DNA of 64,000 nucleotides from Chionoecetes opilio (GCA_016584305.1 JACEEZ010020941.1:119648-183647); one strand, 5' to 3'; positions 21,839 through 35,699 are shown, counted from the first letter of the stretch. Made by a program: numbers and translations. Notes: a model not told the origin generated them from the letters alone.

Positions 21839-22215
21839 TGTTGGCAAGTGTTGGTTGCATGGACTAAATACAAAATGACTAATGTGAGTGTACAGTACTA
21901 TTTATGTGTGATTTTTTTATTGATATGAAGTTGTAATGGGTTTTGCAAAATATGTATATATGGATATATTTATGTAATCTATGTAAGTTTATTTTTTATC
22001 CTCAAGTTGTAAATATTGTGTAGAATTAGTAATATATTAGTCGAAAGTTGCCCCTGCCACACTAAGCTAACAGCTAGCTATTGGTGTGTTCTGATTGAGC
22101 TATTGGTGTATATCAATTGCAAATTTAAACTACAATTCATTATTTTGTTTTATATATATTACTAGGGCAGGGCAAAAGAAAGATTGGCCAAACTGATAAA
22201 ATCAATATTGTACTA

Positions 22216-22661
22216 CAGGAGAACCTCGTTTAACCGGCATTTAAAACAACGGCAGCCTCAAAACAACGGCACTAATCGACCCAGGCTTTTTTCTTTCTTT
22301 TTTTTACCCACTGATAAACTCTGGAACTCTCTTCCTGTTTCTGTTTTTCCACTTTCCTACGACTTACATCTTTTCAAAAGAAGAGTAACAAGACACCTCC
22401 CGAACTAAATTGGCTCACCCCACTTTTTTATTTTATTCTCTGACTGTCTTCTTTATAGGGACTGGCAACTAAGCGGCCTTTGTGTTACCCATTTTTGTTG
22501 TGCCCTTGGCCAGTTCCTTGTGATGGGGGGGAAAAAAAAAAAAAAAAAAAAAAAAAAGGGATTTTGGGGGATTCCATAAGAGTAACTCTCAAAACAACGG
22601 CAAAATGAGTTATCCGGCATGCGCTCCCCCCCGAGGGTGCCGGATAAATGAGGTTCTCCTG
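22216..22661. mobile_element. Pogo/Tigger-like MITE, family CAGGAGAACCTCGTTTA
   Basis: TIRs CAGGAGAACCTCGTTTAACC and its inverse are flanked by TA (22214-22215, 22662-22663). The internal order (AACAACGGC repeats, T-rich run, A run) is shared with copies at 30211, 32607 and 56505. It is non-coding. Confidence 0.85.
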
Positions 22662-22807
22662 TATGTAGAAGTTTCATTCTTATCAGTTTCGCCAATCTTT
22701 CTTTTGCCCGAGTGGTTAGTTAAATAGTCAGTAGTAAGTATAGAATCGCTTTGGCTCCAAAGCTATTTAGTGAAAGATTCTGAGTTTGTGGCCGAGTTAT
22801 GGATATA

Positions 22808-23589
22808 CAGGGAGGTCCCGAAGATACGAGCAGTTAGGTTCCACCTGGCATACTCTTAAAGTGAAATCTCGTATAGCGAAACACATAACTAATGGTAAAA
22901 TATAGGTTTGGTTCCAGGACCCCATTAATAAAAAATAAAAAAAATAAAAAAAGACATGTTTTTCAAGCTAAAATAAACTATAGCAAACACAACAAACACA
23001 CAGCGTCTATATTACCCACACTGTAGCCTACTACCTATTCTGTAGAAAAAGCATTTTTAAAGAGAAAATAGCACACAAAATAACATAACTGCACATTAAT
23101 TAAACATAAAACATGCATAACAAGCAAAAAAGACGTTGTAATGTATGGGACGCCATGTGATACAAGAGAAGGTAGTGTAGCGGTCCCAAGGTTGGGGCCG
23201 CATACCTGCTAATTACCCCTAAAGGTCAGGCCGCGCCATATGCTTAATTACCCTTCAGGTCAGGCCTTGCTAGGGGTGATCTGACTGCGGTCCCAAGGTT
23301 GGGGCTGCACACCTGCTAATTACCCCTAAATGTCAGGCCGCACCATATGCTTAATTACCCTTCAGGTCACGGCTTGCTAGGGGTGACCTCACTTGGGTCA
23401 ACCAAATCCCCCTTTGTCCAGACAGGGAGTGGTAGGGCACGCATTTTGAGCTTGATAATTTTACTCACCCCAGTTTGAATGTCGTATCATTGGATTTTCG
23501 ATCTCGTATATTGAAAATGGTCCCTAATTTACACATCTCGTATCATCGGATTCTCGTATACCGAATTCTCGTATAACGGGACCTCCCTG
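22808..23589. mobile_element. Pogo-like element, family CAGGGAGGTCCCG, internally deleted
   Basis: The ends CAGGGAGGTCCCGAAGATAC and the inverse of CAGGGAGGTCCCGTTATACG are flanked by TA. The orientation is opposite to the copies at 56295 and 57650. It contains a direct duplication of about 110 bp (23178-23285 and 23287-23390). Confidence 0.82.
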
Positions 23590-24697
23590 TATACATAACG
23601 GCCCTGGCATTTGTTAGAAGTATGGATGTCAGCACTTTGGGATCGGGTTCTATTATGTAGTTCTATCCCTATAATGAGCTGTTTGGCTAAATCTTTCTTT
23701 TGCCATGTCCTAGTTTAATAAAACAGGATAGATGATCAATTTGTTTTATATGCAATTAATATACACACCAATAGTCACTCAAACTTAAAATCAATACTGT
23801 ACTACTATGTAGAAGTTTTATCCTTAAGTTTGAGTGACTATTGGTGTGTATATTAATTGCATATTAAAGAAATTTATCATCTATCCTGTTTTATTAAACT
23901 AGGACACGGCAAAAGAAAGATTTAGCCAAACACAGCTGATTATAGGGATAGAACTACATAATAGAACCTGATCCCAAAGTGCTGACATCCATACTTCTAA
24001 CAAATGCCAGGGCCGTACATAACTCGGCCACCACTCAGAATCTTTCACTAAATAGCCGTGGAGCCTAAGCGAATTTTACTTACTACTGAGGATGTAACTA
24101 ACCACTCATTCTGCTTAACCCTGTTCCCCATGTCTTCTACTCAGAAGAAGAAATTCACCAGCATTCTCAACTTCTGTACAGCATAGAGAATTATAATTTG
24201 TTCAAAGCAAAGGAGGACCATTTTTAAAGGTAGTTCCTCAGCAAGCTTACATCATTGAGAAAATTGTGCCACATAGTCATTTCTTCACACCATAATGATA
24301 ATGACCCAATTATCATCTTGACCGACGTTGAGGCCTTACCACACAGAACGGACCGTACAAGGCTCCCTCATTATGTCCATCTGGTTTGTGAAGTGTCTCA
24401 ACAGCGGCGTGTGTTAATGGGTTGGCTCACCAGGTTATGATAAATGTACCCTGGACGTCTAGGCAACCATCCATTATTATATAGTTCATGAACTGATATA
24501 TATGATCAAGCAGATTTAAATCCGATTGAGTAATCAGTTTGTGAACTATATATCAATCTCTGAGAGACTTCCAGCTCACATGTCATAATCTCTGTCACAT
24601 ACGTTGCTGAGACTTCTCACAAAGCAGGTGGACAAAACGAGGCAACCGTGCAGGTCCCAGTCTGTGTGGCGAGGGTCAAGGTGATAGGGTTACTATA

Positions 24698-26214
24698 TTG
24701 ATTGATCGATTTAATGCTTAAAAAGGGGAATGTGCCAGACATCAGAGGTCATATGGCACTATGGCAAAGCATATAAAGGGGAGGGGTTAAAGAATAATAG
24801 TGAAACTATGAGGGAAGGGAAAGAACGGAATGTTACAGCAGGATGGTTAGATCAGATGTAGGATATGGATTTGTTGGAGGAAGGAGGTTAAATTTTCCAG
24901 GGAGAAGGAGGGGGATTTCGGGAGAATGTACGCAAGACAGGGAGGTCGAGAAAGGGAGGACAAATGAGGGAAGGAACTGGAACGGGCAGGAGTAAGATGG
25001 GGGCAGGATATTAGGACATGTTGGACAGTGAGAGGAGCTTGACAGGGTGTGCAGAGGGTTGGGGAGGAGCGTGACATGAGATAGGAGTGTGTGAGGTTGG
25101 TATGGCCTATGCGTAAGCGTGCGAGAGCAGTCTCCCAACGTCTATTAGAGTGGTAAGGATTTGACCATGGAGATATAGAGGGTTTGATCAGGCGAAGTTT
25201 ATTGGCAGAGAAAGTGGTCCAGGAGGATTGCCAGCGGTCGAATAGGAAAGATTTAAAGGAAGGGTAGTAGTCGGAGGCTGGCAAGTTTGAGAAATGGGGG
25301 CAATGGGACATAGTGGCCGAGCGCGCCAAAGAATCAACGCGTTCGTTGCCCGAGATACTCACGTGACTCGGTACCCAGCAGAAGCAAATTGTTTTGTGGC
25401 ATATAGATAGTCGGAATAACCAGTCTTGGATCTCCCGAACAAGAGGGTGAAGTGAGCGAAGAGATTGTATAAGAGAAAGGGAATTGTGGGAATCAGTGAA
25501 GATAGTGAAGGAACAGGATGGGTAGAAAAGTATGCGTTTCAAGGCGAAGAGGATGGCGTATAATTCCGTTGTAAGAACAGTGGATTCTGTAGGTAGTTGG
25601 TATTGATAATGAAGAGAGGGGAAGAGGACAGCAAAGCCAGAACTAGAGTGGGATTTAGAATCGTCAGTGTAGAAGTGGGTGCTAAAGGAATGAGTGGAAA
25701 GGTGTTCAAGAAAGTGAGAGCGGAGGACAATAGGAGGAATGGTAGACTTGGGAGAGGTAGTGGGGACAGAAGAACAGATATGGGGGGAAGGTATAAGCCA
25801 TGGAGGGAAGGAATGAACGTAGAAAGGGAGAAGATTAAGAGTAGGAAAGGAGTGGGAGAGCGCATTCGAACAGGGAAGGGCGGTGGCAAACGAGGGGAGG
25901 AGGTGATCACTGTGAGGAGAGATTGGGGGACTGCAATCTTAGAAGTAGGAAATTGATGAAGGCGAGCATAGCACCGAAGTGATAGGAGGGCTCGACGGCG
26001 AGAGAGGGACGGGAGGCCCGACTCAGCATAGAGGCTCTCAACAGGGGAGGAGCGAAAGGCACCTAGAGCCAGACGGAGGCCTAGGTGGTGAACAGGGTCC
26101 AGGAGGCTGAGGAGGGAGGCAGAGGCAGAGGAATAAATATGACATCCATAGTCAAGAGTGGAGAGGACCAGGACAGTGTGGAGATGGAGGAGGGTCTTGC
26201 GGTCAGCACCCCAA
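24698..26214 (-). mobile_element. I-like LINE copy 1 (RNase H part), 5'-truncated
   Basis: The minus-strand frame at 25542-24847 encodes an RNase H domain (FTIFTDSHNSL, WVPSHVSISGNERVDSLA) followed by the C-terminal block HTNLTHSYLMSR. The TSD GGGTTACTATA lies at 24687-24697 and 26215-26225. The 3' tail is (TTGA)n-like. The upstream RT part is missing. Confidence 0.88.
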
Positions 26215-27260
26215 GGGTTACTATAGCCATGGCGTCAGCAAAGGAAATGATTATGTGATGCGCCACAATTTTCCAAATGTAGGGAAGCTTGATGAGGAGA
26301 GATACATATACTGATTACTCTTCCTTTTAAAGGAAATGGAAAAGCTATGACAGTTAAAGAGAGGATGCTAATAAATTCTTGGTTTAGAGCACATGACAAG
26401 TAAAAGTGTAAACAACCCTAAGTGTAAAGCAACTATGTATAGACACTTAGGTCCCCATGACAGCAGTCTGTAAGCTTCTGTGGCACACTCACCAGTACAA
26501 GTACTTAGCGTTCAAGAGGTGAGGCAGAGGAAAAGGACAGGTGGACACCCTTACCTCATATGCTACACAGGTAATGCCGTGTCTTGAAGATCAAATTTGA
26601 TGAGTTTCTCTGTTCGCCAAGGATCCAGACGTTCCTCTCTTCACTGACACGAGTCATGTTCTCTTCCTTGACTTTATGTAAATCTTCCAGCCTTCCGTTC
26701 AAAAAATTAGTCTCTCCTGTACAAGAGAGACAAAGTAAGTCATTAATCAAATAATTCCCCAAAACAGATCACCTAAGAGAATATGCCTGCACATATGCCT
26801 AGGCCCCCCCCATCCCTCTCTCTCTCTTGGGCACATTACATAATTACATGTTACATAATTACATTACATGTCCTCCATAATCAAAGGGGGAGTAAGAGGG
26901 GGCCACCCAAATTAGACTGTCAGGCGTGTGATCACTTTTTCATCATTTTCAGAATTCATTCTCTGCAAATTTTGCCGTATATATAAAACATTACTTAAAT
27001 TTGATTTACATATCTGAAATCCATATGCCAAAGGCAGTCAGTACCAATAATTTGAATGTTTTGTGTTTGAAGGACATATATTGCCTCTAAACATTGTCTT
27101 AACCGTATATAGTTTAATATTATATAATAATTTTGGCATAGAGATGATCGTTTTTGCAGGCTGCCACAAACACTTGTCTTTATGTGATATAGCTGAGATC
27201 AATAAACAGTGAAGATGGCAAAGTATAATTTTTTTCATGCAATAGTGGCTATGAGGGATC

Positions 27261-27827
<567 letters not shown>

Positions 27828-28173
27828 AAACATTAGATTCTGAAACAGATTATTGCTACTGATATCACAGCCACCCTTTAACTTCTGTAAATGCCATACC
27901 TGATGTTGGCATAGGGGGTGTAGGGGCACATTGAGGGGTGAGCAGGCATGATGGAAATTGAATCCTCAGTTTTCACCCTCGTACAGCGGGAGACACTGGC
28001 ACGGGTTGGAGGTGGTGCACTCTTCTTCTCTATTAAGGCTTGGAGTGGAAAGCTTGCACTCATATTGAGAGGCTGGACACATCCGTATTAAGATCCATGT
28101 TTGATTGCAGCACATCATCTCCAGTTGTAAGTGAGCCAATAAAGTATTTTCATTTGTCTATAATTTTTCGGAG

Positions 28174-28375
28174 AGGCGGTGGCCGAGTGGTTAGCATCTT
28201 GGTGTACAGAGTTTGAATCCCGCCAGGTGCCAAAATCTTTGGGCAATAATGAAAATAAATAACCCAGCCCAATACCCAGGTGCAATGCCTGGCTGCAGTG
28301 CCTCCCTGGCTATGGAATAACAAGATGATTCAGTCCCTGAAAGTAGTCTGGAATTACCGAGATAAAAGTTATTGG
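28174..28375 (+). repeat. tRNA-derived SINE
   Basis: GTGGCCGAGTGGTTAGCATC is a clear A box and GAGTTTGAATCCCGCC a B box, 30 bases apart. A non-tRNA body follows (CAATACCCAGGTGCAATGCC). The anticodon arm does not fold well, so this is not a functional tRNA gene. Confidence 0.65.
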
Positions 28376-28629
28376 ATGTTAATGTTATGTTAGTTTGTTA
28401 TTCGGTTACCTTATATCCTTTACTTTGTTTCCTTATTACTTTTCTTCCTACATTGGGTTCATGGTTATGATTGGTGACAGCCGTCTCACCTGTCTCTCAT
28501 TTCCCGGTTTATCCGTCGTCCCCTCAAGTGCTTCCTCGGTCGTCACTTCACACCTGAGGACAACTTGGTGCTTGTATCAGAAAACACTAATCGCTGTCAT
28601 CGCCTGGTTTATAGACTGATTATTATTGA

Positions 28630-30208
28630 TTACACATGACAAGAATTCACCTTCGAAGCCTCGTCCACTCATCTGGCCAAGCCACGGAACACCCACATGT
28701 TCTAGCTTCCGTTATAATTTCTTGTGAGGAACCAGATCTAATGTCTTCTATAATTGCATATACCTATACACAGTCAACCCAGCTTTCTCCTTTTTGAGTA
28801 TATTTTATCTAACACTCAAGTGAAAGCTTAGTAGGTTAGTGAGACGTTAACTCCCGTCTTACAACTCCAAATAAAAATTTTGATATCGAGTAGTGCATGT
28901 GAGCACTTTCTTTCATCATCTGAACCTAGAAATGTAAACATTATTTTCAATATTAATTTGAATAATTTGGTAAGTCTTCTTTCCTCTTTAGACAAAAGCA
29001 AATATTTTTGGTGCTTTAGTTTGTTCTCGTGCTTCTACTATTGCTAGGAGAAACTTTTGATATGTCTGCACAAAAACAATTACATAACTACAAGTGCTGC
29101 ATAATCAATATAATTAGACCAGGTATATTTCAAGCATATTTTTGTCTACTATTTCTACATTACCTCATTATCATTCTTGATTTTACTTCAGGCTTTTTAA
29201 TCCATCCATGTGTATATCAAATAATAAGTGACACAACACAGTATTGCTTGCATTACTCTATTCAGTATTAGGACCCCAATAGATGTTACGATTTCCTTTC
29301 AGTTTTCGTCCGAACGCTTGCATACAAAGACGTCCTTGGTGTAGACATATCATCGTGTCACCACTGTTGTTCATTGAATAAATCACAGCCTAGTCGTGGA
29401 TGCGTAGCCTAGCATAATGATCAAGGTCTGGCCAAATAAATCTGTGGTCTGTCTGGTCAGGTAAAATCCATGATTGCATTTAGTTGCAGTGTGTTAATTC
29501 CATGAATCTTTCTACTAATTCCAATCTAGTTGTAGGTTCTTATTATTTGACAGTGAAAACCAAAAATGTTACATCATTCAGTCTTTGATACTGAGATTTA
29601 CAGCATGAACAATTATTATGAAATTAATAACAACCCATGTATTACTTTTGTTTGAAGGATGGTGTATAACAATCCCTGATTCCCATAACACATCCATTGC
29701 AGGTTGGAGTACATACCAGTTATTGATAAGTCACTGTAATTTAATGCAATTCCACAACACTTTATGACATCTTTGAATGAAGGAAAATGATCATCAATAG
29801 ATCGTTGTTTCTTAGGAAATTTTCATTATATATCGGATAAGATTTTAATTTTTCTCCAGTACAAGACTTAATCCTTACATAGATACTATACTAATATCTT
29901 CACTTCACACCAATTACTTGCTTCATGTTGCAAGAAGAGAAATCTGAATGTGCAGTTTTTATGTGACAATCATCTAACCAGTCTCAAGCTTTTAACAGAA
30001 TAACAGAACTGAAATATCATTATGTGCCTGGAATGAAGATAAAAAAGGCACATGAATTTTAAACATGATATTTTTCGACAGAAGCTAAACTAAAGTGACA
30101 AAAGTATGTAAGTTATGGCAAGTTTGATTTCTAAATGACTGTTTCTGAAAATTATTAACATTTTTCTTGTTTATAGCTACAGTATTTCAGATTTAAAAGA
30201 TTATTGTA
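28630..30208. other. Intergenic, nothing recognised
   Basis: AT-rich sequence between the SINE and the next MITE. The short frames have no domain or splice context. Confidence 0.55.
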
Positions 30209-30210
30209 TA

Positions 30211-30280
30211 CAGGAGAACCTCGTTTAACCGGCATTTAAAACAACGGCAGCCTCAAAGCAACGGCACTAATCGACCCAGG

Positions 30281-30338
<58 letters not shown>

Positions 30339-30562
30339 CCCCCCACTGATAAACTCTGGAACTCTCTTCCTGTTTCTGTTTTTCCACTTTCCTATGACTT
30401 ACATCTTTTCAAAAGAAGAGTAACAAGACACCTCCCGAACTAAATTTGCTCACCCCACTTTTTTATTTTATTCTCTGACTGTCTTCTTTATAGGGACTGG
30501 CAACTAAGCGGCCTTTGTGTTACCCATTTTTGTTGTGCCCTTGGCCAGTTCCTTGTGATGGG

Positions 30563-30595
<33 letters not shown>

Positions 30596-30692
30596 GGGGG
30601 GATTCCATAAGAGTAACTCTCAAAACAACGGCAAAATGAGTTATCCGGCATGCGCTCCCCCCCGAGGGTGCCGGATAAACGAGGTTCTCCTG
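30211..30692. mobile_element. Pogo/Tigger-like MITE, family CAGGAGAACCTCGTTTA
   Basis: The TIRs match those of 22216-22661, with TA on both sides. A 60-base T run and a 30-base A run inside differ in length from the other copies. Confidence 0.87.
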
Positions 30693-31589
30693 TATCTACT
30701 TATGGCTGCATTCACATCAAACAAGTCACACTGAGTCAAATCACTGGCAGTCTTGAGTGTTGCCTTGACCATGCGTGAGTGAATACTATATCGCTTGCAA
30801 TATTTCAGAAAAATGTTGAGAACCAAATCTGCAGTCAAGCTGAGTTGCAGTGTGATTTTTGGTCAGTTTATGAACATGATAACATCCATATTCTTTTAAT
30901 TGCTCAACGAGTCTATTCTGGTGGAAACATCATGCAGTTTCATAAAGGCTTGCATGGGTAGCCTATACTCATTTCTCTGTGGTGTTGAGGGCTGGAGATA
31001 CTGAGATGGTGATAATTATGATCTGTACAATGAAACGAGTTTCCACTGTCACTCCGAGAAAATGAGAGAATATTTCAAGTGATTTAATTAGTGCTAAATT
31101 TGAAAGCAGGTGATTTACATTTCCCAAATTTTTAGCTTCCCGATGAGTTCATGCCCTCATACGACTGCTGAGTCCGCAGCAAAATATACAATACACTGGG
31201 AGAGTGAGTGTTTGTACCACCTGATGGATGATCGGCTGCTGACATGTATAAATACTGACTCTTTCTTTACAAGCGTATGTTATTGCAGTCACTTTGACTG
31301 GAGTCTAATGAGTCTACCGACATATGACTCAACTTGACTTGGATATTGAAAGGCAGCCTTAAATAAGCTTCATGCTTCTCCCCAACAAATAAAAAATGTT
31401 TCATAAAAATACGAGTACATACGGAAAGTGGAGGTGATCAGTATAAGTTCAATATACAATCTTACAGCATAGAGAGTACTGTTTCTGAATGTTAGATTTA
31501 TCTGGTGAGTTTTACGTAATTCATCAATGAATGACCTAAAGGGACGACATTGACTGACTGATGGACTAATGAACCTGACTGCTGCCTTA

Positions 31590-32399
31590 AGGCTGGTTCA
31601 CACCGAGGTTTTTTCGGCCTTTTGTCGACAGAGAAGTCGGTCTGGGTCTGGGGCTGGTGTCATGATCGCCTAGGTTTTTAAAAAAAATCACACACCGCTC
31701 ACTCGGTCTTTTATCGACTGAGTTGCCGAGAATTTCGCGCGCCAAATTCAAATAAACGCAGAAGCCAGCACTTCCCTCTTCCCCACTCACCCCAATTATT
31801 GGTATAATTTCGGTATTGGGCACTAAAAACGAACAAATTTAACTTACATCATCGTGCAGATCTTTTCATCCTTAATTTGAATCCCAATTTCCCATGCCAA
31901 TGGCGATACATATAATACCGAAAATTTTCCATTTTAGCTAGCCATAAACGGTCATTAGTTTAAATCAGATTATGTTAGGTTAGACGTAGGGTTTGATTTA
32001 GTAGATGATATCAAGGAAAAAATGAAACTATCAATACTACTTCATAATAAAGTGCGCGAAAACGTATCTTTCGTGCGCCAAATACACACAAGCCAGCCAC
32101 TAGCCCCTAGCCCCTAGCGCGACGTGACCCCTGACTCTGCAGGTCAGGCACGGGAAGTCAGGGACGACCCTGGTCGTCAGCACGAGCTTGACAGACGACC
32201 TACAAAGCGATACCAAAGACACTACAATGTAGTGTCTTTGGCGAGCAGAAAAGGCTAAGCAGAAAAGGTCACAAGAAGAAGAAGAAGATTTGTCGACCGA
32301 AACGAATTGCGTGTGTGAACGTAATCTCCGCACTAGCCCGCAAGAGACCGACTTCTCTGTCTACAAAAATGCCGAAAAAACCTCAGTGTGAACCAGCCT
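31590..32399. mobile_element. PIF/Harbinger-like MITE, TSD TTA
   Basis: The ends AGGCTGGTTCACACCGAGGT and the inverse of AGGCTGGTTCACACTGAGGT extend as TIRs for about 55 bp, with TTA at 31587-31589 and 32400-32402. A 3-bp TTA target and this end sequence fit PIF/Harbinger. No transposase is present. It hosts a short (AAG)n-tailed repeat at about 32180-32290. Confidence 0.8.
32180..32290 (+). repeat. Short (AAG)n-tailed SINE-like repeat
   Basis: CACGAGCTTGACAGACGACC and AGCAGAAAAGGTCACAAGAA followed by AAG units match 3836-3902 inside the family A SINE. Confidence 0.6.
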
Positions 32400-32606
32400 T
32401 TACTGTTTAACATTATGGCAGCGCTGCTGTTGTACACACACAGCAAACACAGCAAACTAACATACATCCTTCATTGTACACATCAGAGATATTACTCATG
32501 ACCAGCTACAAGTTGAATGGTAGCAAGTATAAACAACTGACCAAAACAGTAATGGAATATCATATACCTCAAACGTACCAGACTCAACTTCTCTGAAAAC
32601 CAGCTA

Positions 32607-33298
32607 CAGGAGAACCTCATTTAACCGGCATTCAAAACAACGGCAGCCTCAAAACAACGGCACTAATCAACCCAGGCTTTTTTTTTTTATCTTTTTTTTC
32701 GGGCTAGCTTGAGCCCGTCAGAGAGATCCTGTGAAAAAAGAGAGGAGAGTGTTCGTGCTGCTGGCGTGCGACACGAGGACTGGCTTGTCCATCCTGATGA
32801 GGAGTGCGGGGTAGAAAGGGGCACTCAGCAGGATAACCCGGTCATTAATTAGGTATAATTATTTCGAAAACTGAGAAAATCGGCAGAAATTTAGTTCAAA
32901 TTTGGCGGGGTACGCAGGGTTGGCAACCCTTTCATCCCTTTCACTGGTAAACTCTGGAACTCTCTTCCTGTTTCTATTTTTCCACTTTCCTATGACTTGC
33001 ATCTTTTCAAAAGAAGAGTAACAAGACACCTCCCGAATTAAATTGGCTCACCCCTCTTTTTTATTTTATTCTCTTACTGTCTTCTTTATAGGGACTGGCA
33101 AATAAGCGGGCTTTGTGTTACCCATTTTTGTTGTGCCCTTGGCCAGTTCCTTGTGATGTAAGAAAAAAAGAAAAAAATAATAATAATTTATTGGGATTTT
33201 GGGCGATTCCATAAGAGTAACTCTCAAAACAACGGCAAAATGAGTTATCCAGCATGCGCTCCCCCCCCCGAGGGTGCCGGATAAACGAAGTTTTCCTG
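32607..33298. mobile_element. Pogo/Tigger-like MITE with extra internal segment
   Basis: The TIRs CAGGAGAACCTCATTTAACC and the inverse of CAGGAAAACTTCGTTTATCC are flanked by TA. Compared with the 30211 copy it carries about 240 bp more (32700-32940), a probable secondary insertion. Confidence 0.82.
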
Positions 33299-33935
33299 TA
33301 TAAAGATTGACATAAAAACTGTTACACTGTGATTAGTCAACTTTATCTACTGTATATCATTACCATGCACATTAAAATTATATACTACCATAAAAATTTC
33401 AATCTTAACTGTTACACAGTTTACAAGAAACAAATAAATACGATTTTGTACCCCATGCTCATAATCCTAAGTTAGTTAGGATCTGATTCAACACTTTACA
33501 ATTCCTTATATGGGGAACTGTCATTTAGCTATCACAGAGATAACATTTAATTATTCTGTTACCTCATGCAACTTTTTTGTTATACAGTACAATGAAAAAA
33601 CTTTTTCCTGCCAAGCTTAATTTGTAGCATTGCATTCTTCACAAGCTTGGTATTGCAGAAATCTAGATTAATGATGAATTTCAGGATAGAAGGAGACAAA
33701 TTGCAATGACAGTCATTAAGAATGATCCTGAACTAAAAACATACGGAAGGATGAAAAGAAGTGAAGCAAGCAGCCATCACGGGAGCACTGTTTTGGTCAA
33801 TGGAGAATTTTAAATGATTTGGTTTAGTTTACCAAGGACAATGGCAAAGGCTGAGCTCCCTGGAGGAAGGGCTACGAGGCAAAGGAGATGCAGATCCTAG
33901 GCTACTTCAAAAAGTTAAAAGAAAAAGAGATGGGG

Positions 33936-34217
33936 GGGCAAACGCTATGCCGCGCACGGCCTCGGTGCTCATCTCCGTCACATAGCCTTTGAGCCTGTGG
34001 TGGGCGAGAACCCGTTACCCTGGGACACTGGCCTAGTGTGACATCCGGGTTACCACAGTTACCTTCCTCAGTTTTCCCCAGGTACTCATTTATCGACCAT
34101 CCCTGAAAGGAAGGATGAACAGCTGTTTGGGCTGCCGCAGACTGTCCTGACCCAGATTTGAACCAGGGTCCGAAGATTCGTAGCTAGGAGTGCTAGCCAC
34201 TACACCACGGAAGCGCT
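33936..34217 (-). repeat. tRNA-derived SINE family B, copy 1
   Basis: On the minus strand CCGTGGTGTAGTGGCTAGCA is an A box and CCTGGTTCAAATCTGGGTC a B box, at the right-hand end. The body runs left to GGCATAGCGTTTGCCCCCC. A second copy is at 55293-55577. Confidence 0.72.
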
Positions 34218-34224
34218 AAAGTTA

Positions 34225-35100
34225 AAGGAAGAGGAGAAATGTGGAGGTTGTGTGTAGGACAAGATAGATTCCAAAGAACGGTGCTGGCATTGCAGTAGGA
34301 AGGTAGAACAATATAAAGAAGTACAGTGTGGTTACTGTAACATGTGGTGCCACGAGGACTGTGAGGAGATTGGACGTGAGGACTACCAGCAGCTTGTAAG
34401 AGAAAGGGTAATATGCATTGCTACTGTAAGATCTGCAGCCCAAGAGTGATTGATTTGATTTAATGCCAAAAAAAGGGGAATGTGCCAGACATCAGAGGTC
34501 ATATAGCACTATGGCAAAGCATAAAAAGTGGAGAGGTTTTAGAAAAATAGTGAAACGGTGAGGGAAGGGGAAAGAACGGATTACAGCAGGATGGTTAGAT
34601 CAGATGCAGGATGAGGATTTGTTGGAGGAACAAGGTTAAATTTTCCAGGGAGGAGGTAGATTCTGGGAGAATGTCCGCAAGACAGGGAGGGCGGGAAAGG
34701 GAGGACAAATGAGAGAAGGAACTGGAACGGGCAGTAATAAGATGGGGGCAGGATATTAGGACATATTGGACAGTGAGAGGAGCTTGACAGGGTGAGCAGA
34801 GGGTTGGGGAGGGGCGTGACATAAGATAGGAGTGTGTGAGGTTGGTATGGCCTATGCATAACATGCGAGAGCAGTCTCCCAACGTCTATTAGTATGGTAA
34901 GGATCTGACCATGGAGATATAGAGGGTTTGATCAGGCGAAGCTTATTGGTAGAGAAATTGGTCCAGGAGGACTGCTAGCGGTCGAAAAGGAAGGGTAGTA
35001 GTCGGAAGCTGGCAAGTTTGAGCCCAAAAGTGATGAGAACTGCGGAAGACTTAAAAGCAACAAAAAGAGGCTTATACGTATGCTGAAATGAGAGCAGAGC
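34225..35100 (+). pseudogene. LINE ORF1-like PHD-finger relict, split by a LINE
   Basis: The + strand frame around 34280-34440 reads CWHCSRKVEQ, then CGYCNMWCHEDCEEIG, a C-x2-C...C-x2-C...H-x2-C spacing like the PHD fingers in ORF1 proteins of some LINEs. The last cysteine pair (CYCKIC) is read one frame over near 34420-34440. After the I-like copy 2 insertion the sequence continues as a Lys/Glu-rich stretch with stops. Confidence 0.5.
34451..35020 (-). mobile_element. I-like LINE copy 2, strongly 5'-truncated
   Basis: This is the 3' end of the same family as 24698-26214 (HTNLTHSYLMSR, then a Pro/Ser-rich tail). The 14-bp duplication AGCCCAAGAGTGAT at 34437-34450 recurs at 35021-35034 with one mismatch. 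It sits in the PHD-finger relict. Confidence 0.85.
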
Positions 35101-35699
35101 TTGGTAAGATAAAAAGAGAAGATAATGAGAAGGCAAACAATTAAGAGGATGAGGGTGTATGAGGATAAATGGAGGAAGGTGGAGAAGAAGAACTTAAACC
35201 GGGAGCTGACAGATGAGTTAGAATAAATCAGGTTTAAGAATAAGGAAATGTCTAAGAATATTATTGACTTACAACTGAGGTGGGTACAAAAACAAGATAA
35301 AATATAACAAATAGTGATGAGTGGAGTAATGGAAAACTTGAAAGATAAGGAAAACAAAGAGATAAAAGCATAATGTAGTAATGTTTAATGTACCAGAGTA
35401 CAGAAGGGAACATCAAGACAGAAAGAGAAGATATGAAGGTTTGTAGAGTTAAATCTTTATAGCCCACTACTTTTGTGATTATAAAGTATAAAAGAGTATT
35501 CAGTACTATTGCATTAATGTTAAATGACAGTTCCTTGTGCAAGAAAAGTGGGGTAAGTTAGTTCATGATAATCCTTTCTTATATTAAGGTCTTGCATTGG
35601 CCCAGATTTGTAATTTTAACTGATTAAAATATCATAAGCTTTATAGGTAAATTCTAATCATATAGACAAGGCATATGTAAGGAACAAAACGAAATATGA

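Larger units (their letters stand above)
22160..24110. mobile_element. Foldback complex with GGCAAAAGAAAGATT arms, holding two TA elements
   Basis: GGCAAAAGAAAGATTGGCCA (22173) and its inverse at 22689 bracket one hairpin. A second palindrome centred near 23810 pairs 23600-23800 and 22712-22806 with 23815-24110. Two TIR elements interrupt these arms (22216-22661 and 22808-23589). Confidence 0.65.

Noticed and set aside
24478..24550. Small palindrome (ATAGTTCATGAACTGATAT and inverse)
   Set aside because: Too short and AT-rich to support an element or RNA call.
28174..28240. tRNA gene
   Set aside because: A and B boxes are present but the acceptor and anticodon stems do not pair and a SINE body follows.
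34140..34217. tRNA gene on the minus strand
   Set aside because: Same reasoning. A second copy with the same non-tRNA body at 55293-55577 shows it is a SINE.
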